Assembly (NCBI GenBank): GCA_009841335.1 | Contig: VXLY01000079.1 | Location: 62,001 to 126,000 of the forward strand | Reading direction: 5' to 3' | Length of the DNA: 64,000 nt | From: Rhodothermaceae bacterium | GTDB lineage: Bacteria > Bacteroidota > Rhodothermia > Rhodothermales > Bin80 | Part shown: piece after piece, positions 34,774 to 44,375 of the stretch | How the letters are laid out: every line of letters begins with the position of its first letter | How positions within the stretch are numbered: position 1 is the first letter of the stretch | Position numbers and translations under genes: made by a program | The notes under the pieces: model-generated | Databases searched by the model: none | What the model was told of the DNA's origin: nothing | What the model saw: the letters and a program-made list of their open reading frames with translations, nothing else

Positions 34774-37620
34774 TCAGAATTCTGCTGAGAGACTCAAATA
34801 CAACGCGGCACCGTTATAGTCCCACGGCGTGCTGAGAACGCTTGCATTGCCCTGACCACCGCGTTCTATCGGATCTGCAGGGCGATCAACTGCGAAGATA
34901 TTGTTGACACCGAATTTGGCGACATAGTGGTCGCCAATTTGATACCCTACTTCTGCATCCACGATCCAGCTTCCGGTGTAGCTCGTTAGAACATCCTGCC
35001 CATTAAACGTGCATGAGAAACTGAATAATAGACAAGCTTTCCAGCCACTGTAATAAAGGAGGCGAACCAACCCCTGGTAGGGTCCTAAAATATGACGACC
35101 AGTTGCGATAAGACGATGGTGAGGATTCACATGCTCCATTTCAATCTTCCGCCTGGGAGACAGAATACTGACTCGCGTGGATTCAGTCAGGGGCTCCCCT
35201 AGAAATGTGTTGATCGTTGTGGGTTCGGAAAACTCCAGCAGTTTAGGACGCGTCCAGTTGTAAGCAATACTGGCAATGGTTACCCGACCATTGGTAGATT
35301 CCTTGTCATAGGAAAGTAGAACATCGATGCCAAGTTGACGGGTATCAAAATCATTTGAATAGAACTTTACTTCCTGCAGTGTTTCAAATCCTGCGAGCTG
35401 ACCGGATCGCCTGAGAATATCAGTGAGTTCGTCAGTCAATGGAATACTGCCGCTGAGCGCGATCCGGTCTCGAAGGGTGATCCCGAACAGATCTGCTGTA
35501 AGAACCAGATTCGGAGAAGCTCGAATGATGGCCCCAAACGTCAGGTTGACCGCAGATTCTTCGGTAAGAGGTTTTCCACCCAATGCTCGTGCAATCGGAT
35601 GATAGGAAGGAATCTGCCCGGCATCAATCAAACCACCCTTGGAATCAAGATTTGTCTGAATATTTTGAATGTTGACTTGCCCCGGCGTGGGTGCGCGGAC
35701 TCCAGTACTCACAGATCCTCGTAAACTCAACATCGGCTTGGCGCGCCATAAGGCGGCCACTTTTCCGGTGAGTATATTTCCAAAATCCTGATAGAAGTTT
35801 TCGTAGCGTCCCGCTACACCAATCTGAAAGGTCCGAATGAGGTCTGTCTCCAGGTCAACGTACGCGGCATAGTTGGGACGATCCCATCTCCCGGCGTACT
35901 GTGGAGGGATTCCCTGATCACCGTTGGAACCGACAGAAAAGCCCTGTTCCGCATAAGGACCGACCGAATACGAGTAGAAATCACCCGGTCTGGTTTCAAA
36001 TACTTCTGTTCGCCACTGTATCCCCGCGGCGATGTTGAGGGGCGAGTAAAGATTCTCAAGATTCAGGGGATAGGATACATCCAGGTTCACGCTGTATTCC
36101 TGTTGCAGAAAATCGCGCTGGCGAAACTCAGACGGTCCCTCAGGACCCCAAGAAGCATTGACGGTATTTCTGATGAAATAGTCCATGAGGCTCCTCCCCA
36201 CTGTTGCACTGAGATCCCATTTCAGCCCAGACCCGTTGTCACTATACACCCCTGCGACCGCGCTCACGTCTGAAATGTTCGCACCAAACCGGGGAGTGAA
36301 GCCACCTGGGTAGTCCTCATTAAACAGATAGCAAGTACCCTGGTATTTGGCGATGAAGGATTGTACTAAACCAAAGTCTGAATCCAGCGATGGCAAATCA
36401 TTCAATGCACGACATTCAATCCCATCATTCGGATCAAGGTCCACAATCGCACGTGTGGCGTTGGCCCCGGATCCAAACCTAAAAACATTGGCCCGCGCAT
36501 TGCCGCCCGATGGTGGCCTAAGGTAGTAGCTACCATTGCCAGAGCGTCGACCATATCCTCCGAAGGCATAAAGATGTGACAACTCGTTTAGATCCAGTTT
36601 GGCGTTGAGGAATCCGGTAATGGCGTGATCGATATCCGGGTTTCCCCAGACCTGAGCCGTTCGAGCAACCGGAAATCCTTTACCCATCAGTTCTACGGCA
36701 TCCGCGCGATCTACAGAGCGATTGGTAGGTTCCAGATTGCGGTATTCAAGACTGAGGTTCAGGAAGCCCTGTTTGGTAAGCGGCAACCCCGCGTTTGCTG
36801 CAACGGAAATGTAACGACCGTCACCTTGATGATACTGACCTACCTGTGAATAGACTGAAACCCCATGGTTCGCATCCCGAAGCAGGAGATTGAAGACCCC
36901 GGCAACTGCATCTGCACCATATTGGGCGGACGCACCATCGCGCAACACTTCAAACTGCTTCACTGCAATCGCTGGAATCATATTCATATCAGGACCCTGT
37001 GAACCGAGAATCAGCGCACTCCCAAACAGCGCTATAGAGCCCGTACGGTGACGGCGCTTACCATTCACTAGCAAAATCGTGTTGTCAGGCGAAAGTCCTC
37101 GCAATGTGGGGGGCCTGACAAAGGTCGTTGATCCATCTATCTCGTGCCTCTGAACATTGTACGAGGGGATCTGGGAGCGGAGAATATCGTCAATATCAGT
37201 ACTGCCGGTACTCTGCAGGTCTCGAGGAGAAATCACATCAATCGGGACAGATGAATCCGTAACGAGTCGCGGAAGTCGTCTCGTTCCCACGACGACCAAT
37301 CCCTCAAGCTCTCCAATGGATGGAACAAGTGCCACATTCAAGTGCTCCTCCTCCCCAGCAAATGGAAGTCGCTGCGTCACATACCCAACGAACGAGAACA
37401 CCAAAATGTCATCAACCGAACGGAGATCAAGCTCAAATGCTCCCTCCGATGAAGTCGCCGTTCCGATCAAGGTTCCTTCAATAACAACTGTTACTGCCTG
37501 CATGGGCTCGCCGGTCTCAGCGTCAGTCACAGTCCCGCGCACGGTCAATTGTGCCACAACATTGGGAGTGGCCCATAAGGTTAAGCAAATGAGCATGGTA
37601 GCCCTGAACATCTTAATCAA
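34774..37620 (-). CDS. TonB-dependent outer-membrane receptor with CarboxypepD-like domain
   Basis: 948 aa. Signal peptide (about 1-24), a carboxypeptidase-regulatory-like beta domain (about 27-105, VRGTVTDAETGEPMQAV), a plug (about 118-235) with the block FEVLRDGASAQYGADAVAGV, and a 22-strand barrel ending in a terminal Phe (LYLSLSAEF). The plug text resembles receptors also found in Proteobacteria, unlike the two neighbouring receptors. No SusD partner follows, so glycan uptake of the Sus type is unlikely; a metal chelate, vitamin or peptide ligand is possible. Cysteines in IECRALND and GTCYLFNED are likely to pair in a surface loop. Confidence 0.93.
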   Translation of the reverse strand: MIKMFRATMLICLTLWATPNVVAQLTVRGTVTDAETGEPMQAVTVVIEGTLIGTATSSEGAFELDLRSVDDILVFSFVGYVTQRLPFAGEEEHLNVALVPSIGELEGLVVVGTRRLPRLVTDSSVPIDVISPRDLQSTGSTDIDDILRSQIPSYNVQRHEIDGSTTFVRPPTLRGLSPDNTILLVNGKRRHRTGSIALFGSALILGSQGPDMNMIPAIAVKQFEVLRDGASAQYGADAVAGVFNLLLRDANHGVSVYSQVGQYHQGDGRYISVAANAGLPLTKQGFLNLSLEYRNLEPTNRSVDRADAVELMGKGFPVARTAQVWGNPDIDHAITGFLNAKLDLNELSHLYAFGGYGRRSGNGSYYLRPPSGGNARANVFRFGSGANATRAIVDLDPNDGIECRALNDLPSLDSDFGLVQSFIAKYQGTCYLFNEDYPGGFTPRFGANISDVSAVAGVYSDNGSGLKWDLSATVGRSLMDYFIRNTVNASWGPEGPSEFRQRDFLQQEYSVNLDVSYPLNLENLYSPLNIAAGIQWRTEVFETRPGDFYSYSVGPYAEQGFSVGSNGDQGIPPQYAGRWDRPNYAAYVDLETDLIRTFQIGVAGRYENFYQDFGNILTGKVAALWRAKPMLSLRGSVSTGVRAPTPGQVNIQNIQTNLDSKGGLIDAGQIPSYHPIARALGGKPLTEESAVNLTFGAIIRASPNLVLTADLFGITLRDRIALSGSIPLTDELTDILRRSGQLAGFETLQEVKFYSNDFDTRQLGIDVLLSYDKESTNGRVTIASIAYNWTRPKLLEFSEPTTINTFLGEPLTESTRVSILSPRRKIEMEHVNPHHRLIATGRHILGPYQGLVRLLYYSGWKACLLFSFSCTFNGQDVLTSYTGSWIVDAEVGYQIGDHYVAKFGVNNIFAVDRPADPIERGGQGNASVLSTPWDYNGAALYLSLSAEF

Positions 37621-38092
37621 CTCTAGTCATTTTCGACGCTTCTAACAAAAAGACCTGTAGCAGCCAGCACAGCCTGCCATCTGAATACACGCAGTCGGAA
37701 TAGTATGTGAAAGTGCCGCAAGAGATTAACGTTTTTCGTATCGACTGCCCGCCACGGAAGTGAGACATTGGCCGGTTAGGGGTGTTTCTATAGATGGCTT
37801 GAGTTTCCTGCCACATTCCTCCTCCAGTAAACTTGTTCATGACCAACAAACAATCACCGGTGGTTAGTCCGATGGTCCATTTCTGCCGTGTTTATAGACT
37901 GCGCCGCGTGTCGAATCGGTCAAATTTCTCCGCCCTGCAAATTACCAATCACAGCAGATCTCCATCAGATCGTTTCCGTACAGCCCTACGATGGCGTGGG
38001 GATCAACTTGCTAATGGACCTTTAGCGAAGGAGCCTCTTTCAAAAACCACCTAATAGAGGAATTTTGAAAGAGGCTCTTATTATAATTCCCA
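37621..38092. other. Spacer between receptor genes
   Basis: About 470 bp. It includes the promoter region of the first receptor and the long inverted repeat at 38031-38077. No gene is recognised. Confidence 0.6.
38031..38077. repeat. Perfect 15-bp inverted repeat, terminator or transposon-end remnant
   Basis: GAGCCTCTTTCAAAA (38031-38045) and its exact reverse complement TTTTGAAAGAGGCTC (38063-38077) are separated by 17 nt. It lies 16 bp beyond the stop of the second receptor gene, where a terminator is expected, yet no T-run follows the stem on the minus strand. The GAG-start and AAAA inner end also resemble terminal inverted repeats of some IS elements, so a collapsed element is the alternative. 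Confidence 0.8.
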
Positions 38093-40906
38093 CTACCTCC
38101 AATCGGTTGTATACGTCAAACGCACACTCGCAAGGCGTCCAAGCTTCGGAGCTCCGACAAACTCTCGATGATCACTGTTGGTCGCATTATTGATGCCAAG
38201 GTCAGCACGCAGCGCATGATTGATCTCATAGCCAACACCCATATCCACCACGAAATAAGACTCCACATCACCATTGTACGGCCCGGAAATCATACGGAAA
38301 CCCTTGGTATATCGACCGGACGCGCGCACACTGAATCCACTCGGATGCTGGTACTGTCCGCCCAGTTTTAACTTGAGAGGCGGCGCGTTCAGGGCCAGCA
38401 CCTTGTCCTCAGACTCTTCTTTTAGTTGCGTGTGATCAAAAAAATCGTCGCTCACCCACGACATATTTCCAAATAATGTGAGCGCACGTGAGGCAATCAA
38501 CTGAAGAGAAACGTCCACACCGTAATATCCAACATCTCCGAAATTCGGGTAGGCCAACATGATCTCAGGAATCTGCCCGATCCCCGGATTGTTCTCATTG
38601 GGCTGAACTATTGCTATGGGGGTGCTCGCAGTAGGTAAAGACGAGCCTGCCAAATCTACCAGAAGTTGAGCCCCCTGCTCCGCCGTTAGGTTGAAAAGCC
38701 CGAGTGCAACTGACAGCGCATCGTTGTTTGCAATCCCGGTAGAAATATCACGAACAAGGTCCTGAGCCAAAGTCGGTACCAAAACAAGTGGTGTACGCAC
38801 TTGAAGCGCACCTATAAAATTCTTCTTTTGTGCGTAATAAGCATCCACTGCAAACAGAAAATTATCATTTAGAATGCCCTTGTATCCAACTTCGAACGTT
38901 TGGGAGATGGTCTGCTTGAGGGGGCCTACATCCTCCAGATCAGTTAAGCCCAAATCTATACTTAGTGTGCTAAGGTTGAGCGCACCCAAAACTCCAGGAT
39001 TAAAACCCTGCACAACGGTGTTCTCTGGACTGAGCCCCCGCTTGAGTGATGCAATCAATGGCGCGGGTACATTCAGTCCGGCCGCCGCCAGCAAATCGGC
39101 AAGTTCTTGATCTGGGATTGCCGCAAGGGACCCATACATAAGCGCGTAAACATCTCCTGTGCCTATGCCCACGGGAACCGGAGCTCCCTCGAACCCCGGC
39201 AGGAGACTGGATGCAACAAGATCCGTTGGAGCTCCAATCGCCAGAAACTCAGGATTCCGTTGATAAGTGAATCCAGTGGCAGCACCTCGACCACGTACAT
39301 TTATTCCGCCCAGCGAAGCCGCTATCAAATCCAACCAGTTACTTGTGGCAGTTGGAGAGGAAAAGCTGCGGTTATAGGTTACCCGGAAACTTGAGGTTGG
39401 ATTGGGCTTGATTACCAGTCCAACACGAGGGGACGCCTGGATTTTGTCCACAACATTATTGTAATCTCCGCGCAGTGCGAGTGTTAACTCAACCCGATCG
39501 CCGATACTAGTTGTTGACTGGCCATACACACCGTATTCGTCTATGTTGTCATTGTCCTCATTGCGTCCCAACACTGTGCCTTTTGTATCCGGACGGGTGA
39601 GTTCTAGGTCAGCACCTAGGATCAGTGACTGCCTAGAGCCAAACTGCAGATCGTACTGCGCCTGTCCTACGTACTCACGGGAATGTTCAATAACCGGATC
39701 GCCACCATATACATAGCTGTTTCTCGAATCGTTTGCATTCACGAAAAATTGCGCAAAAAACGGACCACTTGACAACCTCGCCTGGCCAAATGAATAGCGA
39801 TAGTCATCACCTTGGATGGTGCCTATACCACTCAGGACCGTTCCATTCATCGCGGCAGTCCCGGCGTTTAGCGAAAGCCTGGTCCTGGTTCCTAAGCGAA
39901 ACTCCACATTTCCCGACACCGTGAATTTGCTGTAATCTGTGTCCCGAACACCATCTACGAAAATCTGCACGGCATCTTCCGGGTCTGGACACTGATCAAA
40001 TGCACGGCTCTGCAATAGGGCCGAGTCACAGGATTCGAGGGCAAAGTCATTTCCTGCAAAATATGATCCAGTAACCTTGACACCCACACGACTACCTATC
40101 ACAGTTGCCGCGCGCGCCTGCACATTCAAGTGCGAGCGTTCGCCACCGCTGACAGCGACTGTGGCCCCGGGATGAGTAAATGGGTCCTTGGTTATATAAT
40201 GAATCACGCCGGAATCAACCCCCGCGCCATAAAGTGCAGATCCAGGACCACGTACAACCTCCACACGATCAAGGTCTACCATCAAGTTCGGCATCAGGCT
40301 GTGAAGATTCACGCCTATCGAAGCCGAACCCGCATCACGATAGTCAGTCAAAACATACGTAGCCCCTGAAAAGACATTATTGAAGCCCCTGAGAACCACT
40401 TCGTGTCGATCTATCCCGGTTTGTGCAAAGTCCAACCCAACAACATTACGAAGTGTGGCCACGGTCGTGGGGGTGACTACACCTCTAAGATCCTGAGCCA
40501 AGATCACATCAGTAGATGACGGCGAGTCCAAAACTTTCTCCTGCCTCCTACTGGCTGTAATTTGGAGTTGATCCAAATCTATGCCAGGTACCAACTCCAC
40601 ATTCAGAATGTATTCCTCCCCCTCTGAAATCTCTATCTCGGTTTCAGCCGACCTGTATCCTGTATAGGACACTCGAATGGTGTTTGTGCCCGCAGGCAGA
40701 CCACTGAGCGTATAATTCCCTCCCTCGTCGGTAGCCGTGCCCTGCAAAGATTCAACATGAACCACACTTGCCCCTACCAATGGTATACCATCTTCAGAAT
40801 CCGAGACCGTTCCAGAAACGGAAGTATCCTGAGAAAACGCCCAGCCGGGCAATGCTAAGGCAAACGCCAGCACACTAATACTGAATAGAAAGCTTCGGAT
40901 AGTCAT
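38093..40906 (-). CDS. TonB-dependent receptor, tandem paralogue A
   Basis: 937 aa. Signal peptide (about 1-25), CarboxypepD_reg-like domain (SGTVSDSEDGIPLVGASVV), plug with VEVVRGPGSALYGAGVDSGVIHYI, then the barrel. It is a close paralogue of the next gene upstream: both have the block GIDRHEV-LRGFNN, a Cys pair around CDSAL...CPDPEDAVQIFVDG, and a long insertion inside the barrel region (SLLPGFEGAPVPVG to GFNPGVLGALNLSTLS). The C-terminus RLTYTTDWR lacks a terminal aromatic. No SusD homologue is adjacent; the ligand is unknown. Confidence 0.93.
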   Translation of the reverse strand: MTIRSFLFSISVLAFALALPGWAFSQDTSVSGTVSDSEDGIPLVGASVVHVESLQGTATDEGGNYTLSGLPAGTNTIRVSYTGYRSAETEIEISEGEEYILNVELVPGIDLDQLQITASRRQEKVLDSPSSTDVILAQDLRGVVTPTTVATLRNVVGLDFAQTGIDRHEVVLRGFNNVFSGATYVLTDYRDAGSASIGVNLHSLMPNLMVDLDRVEVVRGPGSALYGAGVDSGVIHYITKDPFTHPGATVAVSGGERSHLNVQARAATVIGSRVGVKVTGSYFAGNDFALESCDSALLQSRAFDQCPDPEDAVQIFVDGVRDTDYSKFTVSGNVEFRLGTRTRLSLNAGTAAMNGTVLSGIGTIQGDDYRYSFGQARLSSGPFFAQFFVNANDSRNSYVYGGDPVIEHSREYVGQAQYDLQFGSRQSLILGADLELTRPDTKGTVLGRNEDNDNIDEYGVYGQSTTSIGDRVELTLALRGDYNNVVDKIQASPRVGLVIKPNPTSSFRVTYNRSFSSPTATSNWLDLIAASLGGINVRGRGAATGFTYQRNPEFLAIGAPTDLVASSLLPGFEGAPVPVGIGTGDVYALMYGSLAAIPDQELADLLAAAGLNVPAPLIASLKRGLSPENTVVQGFNPGVLGALNLSTLSIDLGLTDLEDVGPLKQTISQTFEVGYKGILNDNFLFAVDAYYAQKKNFIGALQVRTPLVLVPTLAQDLVRDISTGIANNDALSVALGLFNLTAEQGAQLLVDLAGSSLPTASTPIAIVQPNENNPGIGQIPEIMLAYPNFGDVGYYGVDVSLQLIASRALTLFGNMSWVSDDFFDHTQLKEESEDKVLALNAPPLKLKLGGQYQHPSGFSVRASGRYTKGFRMISGPYNGDVESYFVVDMGVGYEINHALRADLGINNATNSDHREFVGAPKLGRLASVRLTYTTDWR

Positions 40907-40952
40907 GTCTTCGTGGTTAAGTGATTCGCCCTGAACGTTACCGTACGATTGT

Positions 40953-40960
40953 CAAATTTA
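40953..40960 (-). promoter_or_regulatory. Possible -7 element of receptor paralogue A
   Basis: On the minus strand TAAATTTG matches the Bacteroidota -7 consensus TAnnTTTG, 46 nt before the receptor ATG. No TTTG lies at the expected distance upstream, so support is weak. Confidence 0.3.
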
Positions 40961-41052
40961 CGCAATTCCCGTGTTGTATTTATTGAAAAATCAAATGGAC
41001 ACGTACTAACGATTGACCGCAGCAGCAACAGCGGAAGGCGTTAGACCGCTGC

Positions 41053-43878
41053 TTAGTTACCCCAATCGGTTGTGTAGGTGAGTCGGGCATTGGCAATTCG
41101 TCCAAGCCTGGGAGCACCTACAAATTCACGATGGTCACTGTCAAACAGGTTGCTGATTCCCAGGTCTGCCCGGATCCCGGTTTGGTTGATGGCATAGCCT
41201 ACTCCAATATCTATAACGGTATAGCTCTGTACTTGACCTACATATTGCCCCGAAATCATCGGGAAGCCTTCGGTGAATCGTCCAGAAGCATTGACCGAGA
41301 ACCCACTTCTGTGGCGATACTGCCCACCCAATTTTACTTTAAACCCTGGTGCATTGAGTGCCAATGCCAAGTCCTCAGAGTCTTCACCAACCTCGGTGTG
41401 ATCAAAATAATCGTCACTAATCCAAGATGCATTCCCAAAAAGAGTCAGAGCATCAGAGGCTATCACCTGCATTGAAACATCCATGCCAAAGTACTGAATG
41501 TTCCCAAAGTTGGGGTAACTGAGCATGAGTTCAGGGAAATATCCCTCACCTCTGTTATTCTCGTTTGCCTGTACAATCGCAACTGGTGTCTCGCCATCGG
41601 GCAGATCGCCACCGGCTAGGCCGACCAGCATTTCCGCAGCCAATTGGGGAGTCAGACCAAACAACCCGAGTGCACCCGCTATCTGATCATTTGCCGTAAG
41701 CCCGGCCGCGATATCCCGGATCAGATCCTGTTGCAGGTTGGGAACGAGTACAAATGGCGTCCGAACCTGGAGTGAGCCAGTGAAATTCTTCCGCTTCGAG
41801 AAATAACCGTCAACCGCAAGCAGCACCTTATCGCTGATGACACCTTTGTATCCAATCTCCCAAGACTGGGAGACCGTAGACTCGATCGGCGGTATATCCT
41901 GGAGGTTATTCACTTCAGGTCCGGTCTTGAGTGTAAGTGTGCTCAAGTTCAGGATACCCAAAACACCAGGACTGAATCCCTGAATGGGCGTTACTGCTGG
42001 GTTAAGCCCCTCTTTTAGGAGAGGGATCAGTTGAGGTGGAATACTGAGTCCCGCTTCGGCGAGCAGATCTGCAAGTTCCGAATCTGGAATGGCAGCCAGC
42101 CCTTCGTACATCAGTCCATATATCACCCCGGTGTCAATGCCAACAGGGACAGGTGCACCCTCCATACCAGGCAGCATGCTGGACGCTACAAGGGCAGACG
42201 GGGCGCCCAGCTCCAGGTAGTCAGGGTTCCTGGAAAAGGTGAACCAGTTAGCCCCTCCACGTGCCCGTACGTTTAGTCCCCCAAGTGAGGCCGCTACCAA
42301 ATCCAGAAAGTATCCGGTGGCATCCGGCGATGAGAAACTGCGGTTGTATGTCGCACGAAAACTTGAAGTCGGGGACGGCTTTACTACAACCGCAAATCGC
42401 GGAGACATCTGAACCCTTTCCACCACACTGTTATAATCTCCACGAAGTGCTAGGATGAGATCCAGCTTATCAGAAATTTTCGTGCTTGATTGTAAATACG
42501 CACCATATTCATCAATATTGTCAATGTATTCGTTGCGTCCGAGCACGGTCTCCCTGGAATCAGGGCGATCGAATGTGACATCAACTCCTCCGATCAACTG
42601 CTGGCGAGAGGTAATATCCTTTGCATACTGGGCCTGAATCGTGTATTCTTCTGAGTACTCTACGACCGGATCACCCCCATACACATACGAACCACCAGAA
42701 TCGTTCGAATTTACGTAGGCCTGCACAAAAAAGGAACCACTGGAGAGCCGAATCTGCCCGTAACTATGTATAAAGTCCTCGCCCTGGACCGTGCCAACGC
42801 CCGTCAGTACTGTTCCATTAAAACCACCGAAGCCACCGTTAAGAGATAGCATTGTCTTAGTGCCGATTCGCCAATCCACGTTACCGGATAGCACCACTTT
42901 CTTGTATCTAGTCTCGCGTGCGCCATCTACAAATAACTGAACCGCATCCTCAGGATCCGCGCATTCGCTGAATCTCTCAGCCTCAATAAGTGCAGAGTCG
43001 CAACCCGTGAGCGCAAAATCCTCGGCCGTCGCATAGCTACCGAGTACCTTTACGCCAAGGTTTTTGCCGAAGACAGTTGCAACACGCCCCTGGAGGTTAA
43101 GCATGGATCTCTGCCCCCCACTCACAGATACTGTAGCACCCGGATAACTGAAAGCATCTTTGGAAATGTAATGGATGACGCCTGAGTCCACACCAGGACC
43201 ATAAAGGGCCGACCCGGGTCCACGCACAACTTCTATCCGTTCAGTATCAATCGCCAAAGCAGGCATGACACTGTGCAGGTTTACGCCAATCGAGGCGGCA
43301 CCAGCGTCCCGGTAATCGGTAAGCACATGTGTATCCCTTGAAAACGTATTATTGAACCCCCGTAAAGCAACCTCATGACGATCTATTCCGGTTTGCACCA
43401 TATCCACGCCGGTGACATTTCGCAATGCCCTGACTGTAGAAGGTGCGACATCCAACTGAATGTCACGTACGGTTACGATGTCAATTGATGCGGGCGCATC
43501 CAGCACCATTTCCTGATGTCGCCCGGCAGTTACCTGGATAGGGTTCAAATCCGTGCCTGGAACCATGTCGACATTCCACACATACTCTTCGCCCTCTGAC
43601 AGCTCTATTACGGACTCCTGAGCAGCATAGCCTACAAAGCTGATTCGCAAGGTATGCGTCCCGGGGGTAAGGTTTAGAATCTCAAAGTCCCCTTCAGCGT
43701 CGGTTGCACTCCCCACACCCGTTCCAACCAACAATATGTTTGCACCAACCAGTGGCTGCCCGGATTCGGCATCAATAACCTTCCCAATTATTGCACTCGT
43801 CTGTGCTAAAACTTGAGCTGCAATACAACATAACCCGAAACCGACAATCAGACCGCGAATGATCTTGTAACCTGCCAT
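41053..43878 (-). CDS. TonB-dependent receptor, tandem paralogue B
   Basis: 941 aa, same architecture as its downstream neighbour: signal peptide (about 1-25), CarboxypepD_reg-like domain (IGKVIDAESGQPLVGANIL), plug (IEVVRGPGSALYGPGVDSGV) and barrel. The two align along their whole length by eye, including the barrel insertion (MLPGMEGAPVPVGI to GFSPGVLGILNLSTL) and the near-identical end RLTYTTDW. 146 bp separate them and each has its own leader, so they were probably duplicated as whole units and may be expressed separately. Confidence 0.93.
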   Translation of the reverse strand: MAGYKIIRGLIVGFGLCCIAAQVLAQTSAIIGKVIDAESGQPLVGANILLVGTGVGSATDAEGDFEILNLTPGTHTLRISFVGYAAQESVIELSEGEEYVWNVDMVPGTDLNPIQVTAGRHQEMVLDAPASIDIVTVRDIQLDVAPSTVRALRNVTGVDMVQTGIDRHEVALRGFNNTFSRDTHVLTDYRDAGAASIGVNLHSVMPALAIDTERIEVVRGPGSALYGPGVDSGVIHYISKDAFSYPGATVSVSGGQRSMLNLQGRVATVFGKNLGVKVLGSYATAEDFALTGCDSALIEAERFSECADPEDAVQLFVDGARETRYKKVVLSGNVDWRIGTKTMLSLNGGFGGFNGTVLTGVGTVQGEDFIHSYGQIRLSSGSFFVQAYVNSNDSGGSYVYGGDPVVEYSEEYTIQAQYAKDITSRQQLIGGVDVTFDRPDSRETVLGRNEYIDNIDEYGAYLQSSTKISDKLDLILALRGDYNSVVERVQMSPRFAVVVKPSPTSSFRATYNRSFSSPDATGYFLDLVAASLGGLNVRARGGANWFTFSRNPDYLELGAPSALVASSMLPGMEGAPVPVGIDTGVIYGLMYEGLAAIPDSELADLLAEAGLSIPPQLIPLLKEGLNPAVTPIQGFSPGVLGILNLSTLTLKTGPEVNNLQDIPPIESTVSQSWEIGYKGVISDKVLLAVDGYFSKRKNFTGSLQVRTPFVLVPNLQQDLIRDIAAGLTANDQIAGALGLFGLTPQLAAEMLVGLAGGDLPDGETPVAIVQANENNRGEGYFPELMLSYPNFGNIQYFGMDVSMQVIASDALTLFGNASWISDDYFDHTEVGEDSEDLALALNAPGFKVKLGGQYRHRSGFSVNASGRFTEGFPMISGQYVGQVQSYTVIDIGVGYAINQTGIRADLGISNLFDSDHREFVGAPRLGRIANARLTYTTDWGN

Positions 43879-43920
43879 GATAATGTTGAATTAACCAGAC
43901 TAGGTTAATGTACAAAATAT

Positions 43921-43950
43921 CAAAATTATACCCTAGACAACCGTTGCAAG
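43921..43950 (-). promoter_or_regulatory. Probable promoter of receptor paralogue B
   Basis: On the minus strand TAATTTTG (43921-43928) fits the Bacteroidota -7 consensus, with CTTG (43947-43950) 18 nt upstream as a -33-like element. The overlapping TATAAT (43925-43930) could serve as a standard -10. It is 43 nt before the receptor ATG. Confidence 0.4.
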
Positions 43951-43984
43951 CTTTCCGCACGTCGATTTTCCTAATCATCAGAGG

Positions 43985-44020
43985 GCGGTAACCTGAATGC
44001 ATCGTGCGTTCAGTTACCGC
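43985..44020. repeat. Imperfect inverted repeat upstream of receptor paralogue B
   Basis: GCGGTAACCTGAA (43985-43997) pairs with TTCAGTTACCGC (44009-44020) with one bulged C and an 11-nt loop that has a short inner stem. It lies about 35 bp upstream of the putative promoter. It could be an operator, or a terminator for purB, whose stop is 355 bp away. Confidence 0.65.
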
Positions 44021-44375
44021 AATCCCATGGATCCTTACGTTTACGGCCACAAGCCCTACACTTGAATTTTCGCTACATCAATGCGATAACCTGCCTTGAT
44101 CCAACCACACCTACGATACATAACGCCGAATTCGGCACCCGAGTAATTACGGTCGAAAAACGCAAATACCTTGCCGAATCGATGCTCGGCTTAACGAACA
44201 CGCCCTCCCCCAATTCTGAACAGGGGGACCTTCTGCAACAAACCGTTGCACCCAGAAATCCCGCCATGGGACAATTCCCCCTTCATTTCCGGTTCCGTTG
44301 CAGCAACGCAGTCTGTGCAAGGGGCAAAGGATTTGGTATACTTGCTGTTCTCCCGGCAAGCCGCACCAAAATCAA

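Larger units (their letters stand above)
43879..44375. other. Spacer between receptor B and purB
   Basis: About 500 bp, holding the receptor promoter and the inverted repeat listed separately. No gene or RNA gene is recognised in the rest. Confidence 0.6.

Noticed and set aside
34774-43878. Polysaccharide utilisation locus built on the three receptors
   Set aside because: No SusD-like lipoprotein, glycoside hydrolase or Sus regulator is nearby.
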